From the NCBI RefSeq assembly GCF_014077095.1, contig NZ_JACGVG010000028.1, forward strand, positions 1 to 64,000: DNA of 64,000 bases, in the 5' to 3' direction. The position numbers and the translations under genes are program-made. The notes under the pieces were generated by a model, which saw nothing but the letters and a program-made list of their open reading frames with translations, ran no database searches and had not been told where the DNA came from. Source of the stretch: Colwellia sp. MB02u-6 (GTDB lineage Bacteria > Pseudomonadota > Gammaproteobacteria > Enterobacterales > Alteromonadaceae). Every line of letters starts with the position of its first letter. Positions within the stretch are counted from its first letter, which is position 1. This document shows, one piece after another, positions 55,184-64,000 of the stretch.

Positions 55184-56266
55184 TTAATGCTGTTGAGCAA
55201 AGCTGTCCATAAAGTTAATCAATGCGTGCACGCCTTCTATTGGCATGGCGTTATATATACTCGCTCGCATTCCACCAGCCATACGGTGGCCTTTCAGGGC
55301 AGTTAACCCCTGAGCTTCGGCTTGTTTTACAAATTCAGCAGATAAGCTGTCATCCATTAACCAAAAAGGTATATTCATCAAACTTCTATTTTCTGGCACT
55401 ATTGAGTTTTTGTAAAAAGTACTTTTATCAATATATTGATAAAGTAACTGCGCTTTATGCTGATTAATTTCAGCAATAGCACTCACACCACCTTTAGCTA
55501 ATAACCAGTCAAAAACAAGACCCGCTAAGTACCAAGCATAAGTGGGCGGTGTGTTATACATCGAGCCATTTTTAGCCTGTATCTCATAGTTCAAGATTGA
55601 TGGTGTGTCTAAATGCGCCTTACCCAATAAATCTTCACGTACGATAACTAAAGTTAAACCCGACGGGCCAATATTTTTTTGCGCACCTGCGTAAATCAAG
55701 CCAAATTTGCTGACGTCAAATTCACGTGACAAAATAGTTGATGACATATCAGCAACCAAGGGGATATTACCGGTATTTGGCACCTCAAAAATTTCCATGC
55801 CGTCTACTGTTTCATTGGGGCAATAATGCACATAGGCGGCATCTGGACTAATGGGCCATTCGCTACTGGATTTAATACGTTGAACGCCATCAATATATTC
55901 TATTGCATTAAATACATTAATATTGCCGTAATGACTGGCTTCTTCTGCCGCTAATTTAGACCAAGAGCCACTGACGATATAGTCTGCTTTTTTAGTCTCG
56001 CCCAACAAGTTTAACGCCACAGCAGAAAACTGACCACGACCTCCTCCGTGACAAAAAAGCACTTTATAATTTTCAGGAATAGCCATCAGCTGACGTAAAT
56101 TTGCTTCAGCTTGTTCTGCAACAACAAGAAACTCTTTACTTCTATGGCTCAGTTCCATCACAGAGCTACCGGTATCGGCAAAATTTAAAAATTCACTCTG
56201 CGCTTTATTCATTACATCGACAGGTAACATCGCAGGACCTGCGCAAAAATTGTAAACACTAGACAT
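55184..56266 (-). CDS. serC: Phosphoserine aminotransferase
   Basis: 360 residues: [21 protein letters not shown] at the start, the PLP lysine in [22 protein letters not shown], and [21 protein letters not shown] at the end. It makes phosphoserine for serine and phosphohydroxythreonine for pyridoxine. First gene before aroA. Confidence 0.96.
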   Translation of the reverse strand: MSSVYNFCAGPAMLPVDVMNKAQSEFLNFADTGSSVMELSHRSKEFLVVAEQAEANLRQLMAIPENYKVLFCHGGGRGQFSAVALNLLGETKKADYIVSGSWSKLAAEEASHYGNINVFNAIEYIDGVQRIKSSSEWPISPDAAYVHYCPNETVDGMEIFEVPNTGNIPLVADMSSTILSREFDVSKFGLIYAGAQKNIGPSGLTLVIVREDLLGKAHLDTPSILNYEIQAKNGSMYNTPPTYAWYLAGLVFDWLLAKGGVSAIAEINQHKAQLLYQYIDKSTFYKNSIVPENRSLMNIPFWLMDDSLSAEFVKQAEAQGLTALKGHRMAGGMRASIYNAMPIEGVHALINFMDSFAQQH

Positions 56267-56717
56267 TTAACACTACACCCTTATTTATTAAACTTATTAA
56301 ATTATAATTGGCCTGACATTAGGTCATCAATAGCAAGTTGTTCTATTATCTCACGGTATTATACCAGTTCCATTAAATTTATGATCTTGTTGCGCGCAGG
56401 ACAAAAATCAAGGCACAGGTTTATTTTTCCAAACTAAACCAAAGTACTCACCTTTATATACACAACACAGCCTTGGGCTATTTTAACGAGCACAAGTAGG
56501 TAATAACTTAATCGTATTGGTATGTTACCCAATTAATTACCTGTTCATTTTTAATGATTACAATGAAAAAGTAGCTCACTTAATTAATCAAATTACTATG
56601 ATAACCACCATGAAATTTCACCGCTACTAGCATACCTTTTTGGTACGTAGCATCAATTCAAAAATAGAATTTGATATAACCATTATCAAGCTAAGTAAAT
56701 GGCTAAATTTTACGCAT
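56267..56717. other. Gap between gyrA and serC
   Basis: About 450 bp of AT-rich sequence without a recognised gene; promoter for serC is presumed here but no element stands out. Confidence 0.5.
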
Positions 56718-56750
56718 AAAAAAAGGCGGTTATAACCGCCTTTTTTTAAA
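56718..56750 (-). terminator. Terminator of gyrA
   Basis: AAAAAAGGCGGTTA and TAACCGCCTTTTTTT pair fully; on minus it follows the gyrA stop by about a dozen bases. Confidence 0.92.
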
Positions 56751-56760
56751 TTAACGACAG

Positions 56761-59499
56761 TTACTCTGGAGTATCGTCATTATTAAGTGTTGGCTCCTCG
56801 CCTTCGCTCTCTGTATCAATATCAGTTTCAGGCGTGTTTACTTGCTCACCCTCTATGACTTGAGTTGGCACTAGCTCACCATCTTCGTTTTCTTCAAATA
56901 CTTCAACTTCTGCTATTTCATCGATACGTTGTAAGGCCACAACATGTTCACCTTCAATGGTACGAATGATACGAACACCTTGAGTATTACGACCAATAAC
57001 ACTAACTTCACTAACACGAGTACGCACTAGGGTACCATTATCTGTGATCAGCATGATTTCGTCTTGTTCTTCAACTTGCACCGCGCCAACAACCGGGCCG
57101 TTGCGTTCGCTGACTTTAATTGAAACAACACCTTTAGTTGCACGACTCTTCGCAGGATACTCATCTAATGCCGTACGCTTACCGTAGCCATTTTCAGTAA
57201 TGGTCATGATTGGACCATCATTGGTAGGTACAATTAAAGAAACGACTTTTTGTTCACCCTCTAACTTAATACCACGAACACCAGTACCTGTACGACCAAT
57301 AGGTTTTAATGCCCATTGCTCTAGACCTGTTTCAGGATCGATTTTTATTTCGCCTGTTTCACTGTCACGTCTTTTTTCATTAAAACGAACCACTTTACCT
57401 GCGTCAGAAAACAACATGATGTCGTTAGTTCCGTCAGTAATGGCAACGCCAATGAGAGTATCATCATCACGTAAATTCAGTGCAATAATACCATTAGCAC
57501 GTTGATTTTTATAAGCGGTCAAAGCGGTTTTCTTCACCGTACCTGACGCTGTTGCCATAATAATGTATTTATCTTCTTCGTATTCGCGTACGGGTAAAAT
57601 AGCCGTAATATGTTCACCTTTATCAAGCGGTAAAATATTAACGATTGGACGACCACGAGCGGTACGGCTTGCTAATGGTAATTGGTATACTTTTAACCAA
57701 TAGAGTTTACCGCGGTCAGAGAAACATAAAATCGTGTCATGTGTGTTGGCAATCAGTAAGCGTTCAATGAAGTCTTCTTCTTTCATTTTCGTTGCTGCTT
57801 TACCTTTACCGCCACGACGCTGCGCCTGATAATCACTTAATATTTGATACTTAACATAACCTTCATGAGAAAGCGTTACCACCACATCTTCTTCGGTGAT
57901 CAAATCTTCCATAGATAAGTCATGTGAGGCATTCGTAATTTCAGTGCGACGTTCGTCACCAAACTCATCACGAATCGCTTCAAGCTCTTCCCGAATAACT
58001 TCCATTAAGCGAGTAGGTGTTGCCAAGATATAAAGTAATTCAGCGATTACGTCTAATAATACCTTATACTCGCTTAAGATTTTCTCGTGTTCTAAGCCAG
58101 TTAACTTATGTAAACGTAAGTCAAGTATCGCCTGTGCTTGTGGTGGCGTTAAAAAATATTGTCCATCACGAATACCAAACTCTTCTTCAACCCACTCTGG
58201 ACGTGCAGCATCATCACCGGCAGCAGCTAACATGTCAGCCACAAGACCTAAATCCCAGCCACAGGCTAATAATTGCTCTTTCGCTTCGCCTGGTGTTGGT
58301 GAGTTTTTAATTAATGCGATAATTGGGTCGATGTTAGAAAGTGCAATCGACAAACCTTCCAGTAAATGCGCGCGTTCTCGTGCTTTGCGCAACTCAAAAA
58401 TAGTTCTGCGTGTTACCACTTCACGACGATGTAAAACAAAGGCATCAATCATTTCACGCAGGTTAAATAGTTTAGGTTGACCGTTGGTCAAAGCCACCAT
58501 ATTTAAACCAAATGAAACTTGCATTTGAGTAAGCTTATATAAGTTATTTAAGATAACTTCACCCACTTCACCGCGTTTCACTTCTATCACCATACGCATG
58601 CCATCTTTATCAGACTCATCACGTAGAGCAGAAATACCTTCTAAACGTTTTTCTTTCACCAAGTCAGCCATTTTTTCAATCAAACGGGCCTTGTTAACTT
58701 GGTAAGGTAATTCGTAGACAACAATGGTTTCTTTACCCGACTTCTCATCAACTTCGATTCTAGCTCGAGCACGAATTTTAATTTTACCACGGCCAGTAAG
58801 ATAAGCTTCTTGAATACCCGCTCGACCGCTAATAATACCCGCTGTTGGAAAGTCTGGACCGGGAATATATTCTAATAATTCTTCAAAGCTAATATCGTCA
58901 TTTTCTATAACAGCTAAACAGCCATTAATAACTTCAGTTAAGTTATGAGGAGGAATATTAGTTGCCATACCTACTGCGATACCTGAGGTACCATTGACAA
59001 GTAAGTTAGGAATGCGCGTTGGCATTACCGCTGGTATCATTTCTGTACCATCGTAGTTGGCAACGTAATCAACAGTTTCCTTGTCTAAATCAGCCAAAAT
59101 AGAATGGGCGATTTTCGACATTCTAATTTCGGTATAACGCATAGCCGCTGCTGAATCACCGTCAACAGAACCAAAGTTACCTTGGCCATCAACAAGCATA
59201 TAGCGTAATGAAAATGACTGCGCCATTCGAACAATAGTGTCATAAACAGCAGTATCACCATGTGGGTGATACTTACCGATAACATCACCAACAACACGTG
59301 CTGATTTTTTATACGGCTTGTTAAAGTCGTTACCCAACACGTTCATCGCAAAAAGTACGCGACGATGCACTGGCTTTAAGCCATCACGCACATCTGGTAA
59401 TGCACGACCTACAATTACACTCATCGCGTAATCTAAATAGGAGCTTTTTAGCTCGTCCTCAATATTGACAGGAGCAATATTATTCGCCAAATCGGTCAT
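56761..59499 (-). CDS. gyrA: DNA gyrase subunit A
   Basis: 912 residues. [32 protein letters not shown] leads the breakage-reunion domain; the catalytic Tyr is at 122 (AMRYTEIRM), and the quinolone region reads [17 protein letters not shown] with Thr83 and Asp87. The C-terminal beta-pinwheel has the GyrA box [10 protein letters not shown]. The last 50 residues are strongly acidic. GyrA cuts and rejoins DNA in supercoiling. It is monocistronic. Confidence 0.97.
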   Translation of the reverse strand: MTDLANNIAPVNIEDELKSSYLDYAMSVIVGRALPDVRDGLKPVHRRVLFAMNVLGNDFNKPYKKSARVVGDVIGKYHPHGDTAVYDTIVRMAQSFSLRYMLVDGQGNFGSVDGDSAAAMRYTEIRMSKIAHSILADLDKETVDYVANYDGTEMIPAVMPTRIPNLLVNGTSGIAVGMATNIPPHNLTEVINGCLAVIENDDISFEELLEYIPGPDFPTAGIISGRAGIQEAYLTGRGKIKIRARARIEVDEKSGKETIVVYELPYQVNKARLIEKMADLVKEKRLEGISALRDESDKDGMRMVIEVKRGEVGEVILNNLYKLTQMQVSFGLNMVALTNGQPKLFNLREMIDAFVLHRREVVTRRTIFELRKARERAHLLEGLSIALSNIDPIIALIKNSPTPGEAKEQLLACGWDLGLVADMLAAAGDDAARPEWVEEEFGIRDGQYFLTPPQAQAILDLRLHKLTGLEHEKILSEYKVLLDVIAELLYILATPTRLMEVIREELEAIRDEFGDERRTEITNASHDLSMEDLITEEDVVVTLSHEGYVKYQILSDYQAQRRGGKGKAATKMKEEDFIERLLIANTHDTILCFSDRGKLYWLKVYQLPLASRTARGRPIVNILPLDKGEHITAILPVREYEEDKYIIMATASGTVKKTALTAYKNQRANGIIALNLRDDDTLIGVAITDGTNDIMLFSDAGKVVRFNEKRRDSETGEIKIDPETGLEQWALKPIGRTGTGVRGIKLEGEQKVVSLIVPTNDGPIMTITENGYGKRTALDEYPAKSRATKGVVSIKVSERNGPVVGAVQVEEQDEIMLITDNGTLVRTRVSEVSVIGRNTQGVRIIRTIEGEHVVALQRIDEIAEVEVFEENEDGELVPTQVIEGEQVNTPETDIDTESEGEEPTLNNDDTPE

Positions 59500-59971
59500 A
59501 AATTGATGGTATCCCTTAACGTAAATCTAATTCAGAAAATTTCGAAATTATTATATTTATAATTAACACAGCATACTAGCATAAATTTTTGTCATGCCCT
59601 ACCGCTTTGTATTGCTTAATCTTACTGTTAAAAACGGTAAAGTTTCAAGTAAATGCTCGATATTAACCACAACAATAATATGGAGTTGATTTTAGAGGTG
59701 TTTATTAGCTAAATTCAAGCGCCCATACTTAGAGATATTAGCGCTTATTAGTGTTTTAAACATATCTCATATTCAAGCGCTTATTTTACCATCATTATAA
59801 CCTATATACCTACAACCTGAGTGTGAAAAAACAAAGTAATACGCTACGAGCAATGACATGGCAAACAGAAAACATCTCCATTTTTTCTATTGATTTAAGG
59901 TCAATCAACTTTCACACTAGGCTTGTAGTAATTATTGCTTTAGAATCGACGATATTAAAAGACCAACAACA
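59500..59971. other. Divergent gap between gyrA and ubiG
   Basis: 470 bp holding the two promoters, with no gene or recognised repeat seen. Confidence 0.5.
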
Positions 59972-60688
59972 ATGGTAGTTATGTCTAATCCTTTAAACGT
60001 TAATCCAGACGAAATCGCTAAATTTGAACAAGTGGCTAGCCAATGGTGGGAACTTGATGGTGATTTTAAGCCTCTACACCAAATTAACCCTTTGCGCCGA
60101 CAGTTTATTTGCCAGCATGTTGGTGATATTTTTGCAAAAAAAATTATTGATGTCGGCTGTGGTGGTGGTATTTTAGCAGAAAGCCTTGCGCAACTTGGTG
60201 CAGATGTTACTGGCATTGATATGGGACAAGCGCCCTTAAATGTTGCCAAACTACATGCTTTAGAAGCCGGTGTTAGTGTCGACTATCAAAAAATAACCGC
60301 CGAAGAAAAAGCCCAACAACAACCACAACACTACGATGTTGTTACTTGTATGGAAATGCTCGAACATGTGCCTGATCCCGAATCTATTATAAAGGCCTGT
60401 GCTCAAATGGTGAAACCCGGTGGCTTTGTTTTTTTCTCTACCTTAAATAAGTCATTAAAAGCATATTTATTAGCGATAGTCGCAGCAGAGAAAATTTTGA
60501 AACTTGTACCTAATGGCACTCATGACCACAAGAGTTTTATTCGCCCATCAACATTAATAGCATGGGCTGAGTCGTATGAGCTAAAATGCATCGATGCAGC
60601 TGGTATTCACTATAACCCTTTGACTGAAAATCATAAGTTAACCTCATCACTTGATGTGAATTATATTCTTTGCTGTCAACGCGTTTAG
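59972..60688 (+). CDS. ubiG: Ubiquinone methyltransferase UbiG
   Basis: 238 residues with [38 protein letters not shown] motif [24 protein letters not shown] and [14 protein letters not shown]. It performs both O-methylations of ubiquinone synthesis. An ATG nine bases further (MSNPLNVN) is an equally good start. Followed by gph, as in many relatives (ubiG-gph-nrdA). Confidence 0.95.
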   Translation: MVVMSNPLNVNPDEIAKFEQVASQWWELDGDFKPLHQINPLRRQFICQHVGDIFAKKIIDVGCGGGILAESLAQLGADVTGIDMGQAPLNVAKLHALEAGVSVDYQKITAEEKAQQQPQHYDVVTCMEMLEHVPDPESIIKACAQMVKPGGFVFFSTLNKSLKAYLLAIVAAEKILKLVPNGTHDHKSFIRPSTLIAWAESYELKCIDAAGIHYNPLTENHKLTSSLDVNYILCCQRV

Positions 60689-60813
60689 CCGTGCTAGCTT
60701 AATGCTGAAACAGCCACTTGAGATAGAATGGGTGCAAATTAACGCGTTAATAGAATTTTATTTTCGCCGCAACCCCGCTGATAAAAATAACTATAACGAA
60801 ATAGAGCGATATT

Positions 60814-61491
60814 ATGTCAACTCCACATCATGCAACTGTGCAACTTGCCAGCGTACTTTTTGATTTAGACGGCACACTGTTAGATACCGCTGATGATTTA
60901 GGCGCGGCATTAAACCATGTTTTAAGCCATTACAATAAGCCAACTGTCGCCGCAAAAGATTATCGCCCTATTGCTTCAGACGGTGCTTTAGGATTGCTAA
61001 AACTTGGTTTTGGCTCAGCCATTAAACAATATGACTATGAAGTTTTGCGTCAAAAATTTCTTAATTACTATCAAGAAAATATTGCTGAGCATACCTGCCT
61101 TTATCCAGGCGTTGCTCAATTATTGAAAAAATTAGAAACCAACAATATACCTTGGGGTATTATCACCAACAAGCCTGAGGGCTTAACAAAACTGCTTTTA
61201 CCTTATTACCCTGAATTTGCAAACTGTGCTGTTATGGTCGGTGGTGACACCTTAACTAAACGAAAACCTGATCCTGAGCCAATATTGCACGCTTGTCAGC
61301 AAATTAATGTTGATAATAAACAGTGTTTTTATGTTGGTGATGCGCTGCGTGATATCCAAGCCGGTAATAGCGCCGAGATGACTACGTTTGTGGCTAAATG
61401 GGGATACATTCTTCAAAACGAAAATTGTCAAACTTGGCAAGCAGATCATATCGTCGCTACACCATTAGACCTACTAAGCTTTATTAACTAA
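60814..61491 (+). CDS. gph: Phosphoglycolate phosphatase, HAD family
   Basis: 225 residues with HAD motifs VLFDLDGTLLDTADDLGAALN (nucleophile Asp), IITNKPEG, KRKPDPEP and FYVGDALRDIQAGN. It removes phosphate from 2-phosphoglycolate formed by DNA-damage repair. Between ubiG and nrdA. Confidence 0.92.
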   Translation: MSTPHHATVQLASVLFDLDGTLLDTADDLGAALNHVLSHYNKPTVAAKDYRPIASDGALGLLKLGFGSAIKQYDYEVLRQKFLNYYQENIAEHTCLYPGVAQLLKKLETNNIPWGIITNKPEGLTKLLLPYYPEFANCAVMVGGDTLTKRKPDPEPILHACQQINVDNKQCFYVGDALRDIQAGNSAEMTTFVAKWGYILQNENCQTWQADHIVATPLDLLSFIN

Positions 61492-61993
61492 TACTAAATT
61501 ATTAACCGATACTGAATCATAAGCTGCACTAGTCTGTTAGCTTAGAGCTGCTTTACTTTGTTTATTACATTAAGCGATCAACCCGTTTTACTGACAGTAA
61601 ATCTAGCTCAATGCCAAATTAGTATGAATATTAAAAACAGCACACTTTCGTGGCTAATCCCTCTTCTTACTCACTATCGTTTTAATAATAGCATCAAAAT
61701 ATCATCTATTAGCGTTGATAAAACAATCACTCGTCAATTAATGCGTCCAAGAATCAACCAAAAACATAAACCATTGAATATTAAGACTTATTATTTTAAT
61801 GCTACCTTTGGTTATATAAACTCTAAAAAATAACTTAAAATAATTTAGCGCTAAAAAAAAATAAAAATAACCGTTGCGTTTTAGAAAAATCAAAATTGAA
61901 AAGAGCTACTAAGTTAGTTATTACTAACAGAACTTTCACGGTAAAAAAAGCAACCAATATTCGACAACTTTTGTTCTTGCAATATCACGTAAA
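61492..61993. other. Gap upstream of nrdA
   Basis: Contains no supported gene. An open stretch at 61,558-61,833 begins at TTG and has no ribosome site or family likeness. The nrdA promoter elements lie to its right. Confidence 0.55.
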
Positions 61994-62042
61994 CCGCACT
62001 ATCTTGTGATTAGTTTCGTAAAAACCCCAAGATATAGTGCAT
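61994..62042. promoter_or_regulatory. Pair of NrdR-box-like sites upstream of nrdA
   Basis: CCCCAAGATATAGTGCAT at 62,025-62,042 is a good NrdR box (complement GCACTATATCTTGGGG); CCGCACTATCTTGTGATT at 61,994-62,011 is a weaker copy with a compressed left half. Centres are 31 bp apart, three helical turns, the spacing typical of NrdR operators. They lie about 125 bp before nrdA. Confidence 0.75.
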
Positions 62043-62165
62043 TTTTCATTCAAAGACATTTTGAATGAAATACAATTTACCTTGTGTAATATCATCTTGA
62101 GGCAATTAACATTATATCCATCTATTTTGGATGTTTATAACAACAAACAGATTTACAGGTACTGC

Positions 62166-64000
62166 ATGACTAACAAACTTTTTGTCACAAAACGCAATGG
62201 TTCAAAAGAACTCATCGATTTAGAAAAAATCCATAAAGTAATTGCTTGGGCTGCTGAAGACCTAGACAATGTCTCGGTCTCTCAAGTAGAACTGAAGTCT
62301 CATATTCAGTTCTATGATGGTATTAAAACGTCTGACATTCATGAAACTATTATTAAAGCAGCGGCTGATTTGATATCAGAAGAAACACCTGATTATCAAT
62401 ATTTATCAGCGCGCTTAGCTATATTCCATTTGCGCAAAAAAGCCTACGGCCAGTTTGAGCCACCTGAGCTTTACCCACATGTCGTAAGATTGGTAGAGGC
62501 AGGTAAATACGATCAGCATTTATTAATTGATTACACTGCTGACGAATTTGAACAGTTAGAAAGCTTTATGGACCACGGCCGTGATTTAAATTTTAGTTAC
62601 GCAGCAGTAAAACAGTTAGAAGGTAAATACCTAGTACAAAACCGTGTCACCGGTGAAATTTATGAAAGTGCACAATTTCTTTATATTTTAGTCGCGGCTT
62701 GTTTATTCGCTAAATATCCAAAAGAAACACGCTTAGATTATGTTAAAGGTTTTTATGATGCTATCTCTACCTTTAAGATTTCGTTGCCAACACCTATTAT
62801 GGCTGGTGTACGTACACCCACTCGTCAATTCTCATCCTGTGTATTGATTGAGTGTGGCGATAGTCTAGATTCAATCAATGCAACCTCAAGTTCCATTGTT
62901 AAGTATGTTTCTCAACGTGCTGGTATTGGTATCAATGCCGGTCGTATTCGTGCATTAGGTAGTACTATTCGTAATGGCGAGGCATTTCATACCGGTTGTA
63001 TCCCATTTTATAAGCACTTTCAAACCGCAGTGAAAAGCTGTTCACAAGGTGGTGTTCGTGGTGGTGCAGCGACCCTGTTCTATCCACTTTGGCATTTAGA
63101 AGTTGAAAGCTTACTCGTACTTAAAAATAACCGTGGTGTTGAAGAAAACCGAGTGCGTCATCTAGATTATGGCGTACAATTTAATAAATTGATGTACCAA
63201 CGTTTGATCAAAGGCCAATCTATTACTTTATTTAGCCCAAGTGATGTGCCTGGTTTATACGATGCATTCTTTGAAGATCAAGAAAAATTTGAAGCGCTTT
63301 ATGTTCAATACGAAGCTGATGATTCAATTCGTAAAAAATGTATTAAAGCGATAGAACTATTCACTTTATTTGCTCAAGAACGCGCTAGTACAGGTCGTAT
63401 TTATTTACAAAACGTTGATCACTGTAATACGCATTCTCCATTTGACCCCACTGTGGCACCGATTCGTCAAAGTAATTTATGCCTAGAAATTGCCTTGCCA
63501 ACTAAGCCAATGGAAGATGTTAATGATCCCAATGGTGAAATTGCCCTATGTACATTATCAGCTTTTAATTTAGGTGCTATTAAAAGCCTTGACGAATTTG
63601 ATGGTCTAGCTGACTTAGCGGTACGTGCTTTAGATAGCTTATTAGATTATCAAGATTACCCTGTGCCGGCAGCACATACCGCCACGATGGGGCGTCGTAC
63701 ATTAGGTATAGGTGTTATTAACTACGCTTATTACTTAGCAAAAAATGGGGTTTACTACTCAAACGGTAGTGCCAATAACTTAACTCACCGTACTTTTGAA
63801 GCCATTCAATACTACTTGCTAAAAGCGTCAAATCAGCTAGCTATTGAACAAGGTGCTTGTCCTAAGTTTAATGAAACGCGTTTATCTCAAGGTATATTGC
63901 CTATCGATACTTACAAAAAAGAAATCGATAATGTTACCGCTGAACCCTTACATTTAGACTGGGAGTCGTTGCGCGCTAGTATTAAAGAACATGGCGTTAG
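62166..64000 (+). CDS. nrdA: Class Ia ribonucleotide reductase large subunit, 5' part
   Basis: The first 611 codons of NrdA, open to the window edge. An N-terminal ATP cone (FVTKRNGSKELIDLEKIHKVI) is followed by the catalytic barrel; Cys225 (QFSSCVLIECGD), Asn437, Cys439 and Glu441 (QSNLCLEI) fall exactly at E. coli numbering. It makes deoxynucleotides from ribonucleoside diphosphates with NrdB. Expected C-terminal redox cysteines and nrdB are beyond the window. NrdR boxes upstream suggest dATP-dependent repression. Confidence 0.97.
   Translation, partial: MTNKLFVTKRNGSKELIDLEKIHKVIAWAAEDLDNVSVSQVELKSHIQFYDGIKTSDIHETIIKAAADLISEETPDYQYLSARLAIFHLRKKAYGQFEPPELYPHVVRLVEAGKYDQHLLIDYTADEFEQLESFMDHGRDLNFSYAAVKQLEGKYLVQNRVTGEIYESAQFLYILVAACLFAKYPKETRLDYVKGFYDAISTFKISLPTPIMAGVRTPTRQFSSCVLIECGDSLDSINATSSSIVKYVSQRAGIGINAGRIRALGSTIRNGEAFHTGCIPFYKHFQTAVKSCSQGGVRGGAATLFYPLWHLEVESLLVLKNNRGVEENRVRHLDYGVQFNKLMYQRLIKGQSITLFSPSDVPGLYDAFFEDQEKFEALYVQYEADDSIRKKCIKAIELFTLFAQERASTGRIYLQNVDHCNTHSPFDPTVAPIRQSNLCLEIALPTKPMEDVNDPNGEIALCTLSAFNLGAIKSLDEFDGLADLAVRALDSLLDYQDYPVPAAHTATMGRRTLGIGVINYAYYLAKNGVYYSNGSANNLTHRTFEAIQYYLLKASNQLAIEQGACPKFNETRLSQGILPIDTYKKEIDNVTAEPLHLDWESLRASIKEHGV

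Noticed and set aside
61558-61833. 91-codon plus-strand frame after gph
   Set aside because: TTG start, no ribosome site, low-complexity composition and no family likeness.

Overview
The window looks like chromosome of a marine, AT-rich gammaproteobacterium of the order Alteromonadales, most likely a Colwelliaceae member (Colwellia or Thalassotalea type). This is inferred from base composition and gene order: zwf-pgl-edd-glk-eda next to hexR and pyk; yccA next to tusDCB-tusE; gyrA, serC, aroA, cmk, rpsA, ihfB, lapA, lapB, pyrF in a row; and a TPP-riboswitch thiamine uptake locus with a TonB receptor and PnuT.

Regions. (1) 1-3.1 kb: the 5' part of a B12-binding radical SAM gene, a DUF1186/SEC-C protein and a compact DTW-domain (TapT-like) protein, all on minus. 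(2) 3.1-13.6 kb: an accessory block. It lies between an intact minus-strand tRNA-Ser(UGA) at 13,553-13,640 and degenerate copies of that tRNA's 3' end plus its terminator at about 3,160-3,220, with a second partial copy at 13,427-13,480, as expected for one or more islands inserted at a tRNA. Inside are four integron attC sites, each at the stop codon of a minus-strand gene (a truncated sensor-like membrane protein, a VOC-family protein, a small membrane protein and a broken gene with a cold-shock-like tail); a lipoprotein plus DUF4105/Lnb beta-barrel pair flanked by an 84-bp near-identical repeat; several gene remnants; and a lipoprotein plus beta-helix surface protein operon. No integrase gene was found. 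(3) 13.8-16.7 kb: tag, yccA and the TusBCD/TusE tRNA 2-thiolation set. (4) 17-33.3 kb: central carbon metabolism with an atypical long GAPDH, gnd, gapA, the Entner-Doudoroff operon, the regulator hexR, pyk and pfkA. Three near-perfect HexR boxes stand upstream of gapA and between zwf and hexR. (5) 33.4-39.3 kb: a LysR regulator, a DJ-1-like protein, a SMI1/KNR4 protein, a SirB2-like membrane protein and a LytS/LytTR two-component pair. (6) 39.3-43.9 kb: a TPP-riboswitch-controlled operon with TonB receptor, YkoF-like thiamine-binding protein, PnuT-type transporter and kinase. (7) 44-48.4 kb: hinT, DAHP synthase, adenosine deaminase, a XapX mini-protein, deoD and a ComEA-like protein. (8) 48.5-59.5 kb: the conserved minus-strand housekeeping block from pyrF to gyrA. 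(9) 60-64 kb: ubiG, gph and the 5' 611 codons of nrdA behind likely NrdR boxes.

How it fits together: the metabolic half is conventional and coherent (HexR links upper glycolysis and the Entner-Doudoroff pathway; thiamine is scavenged across both membranes). The unusual material is the tRNA-Ser accessory block with its promoterless-looking integron cassettes and decaying genes.
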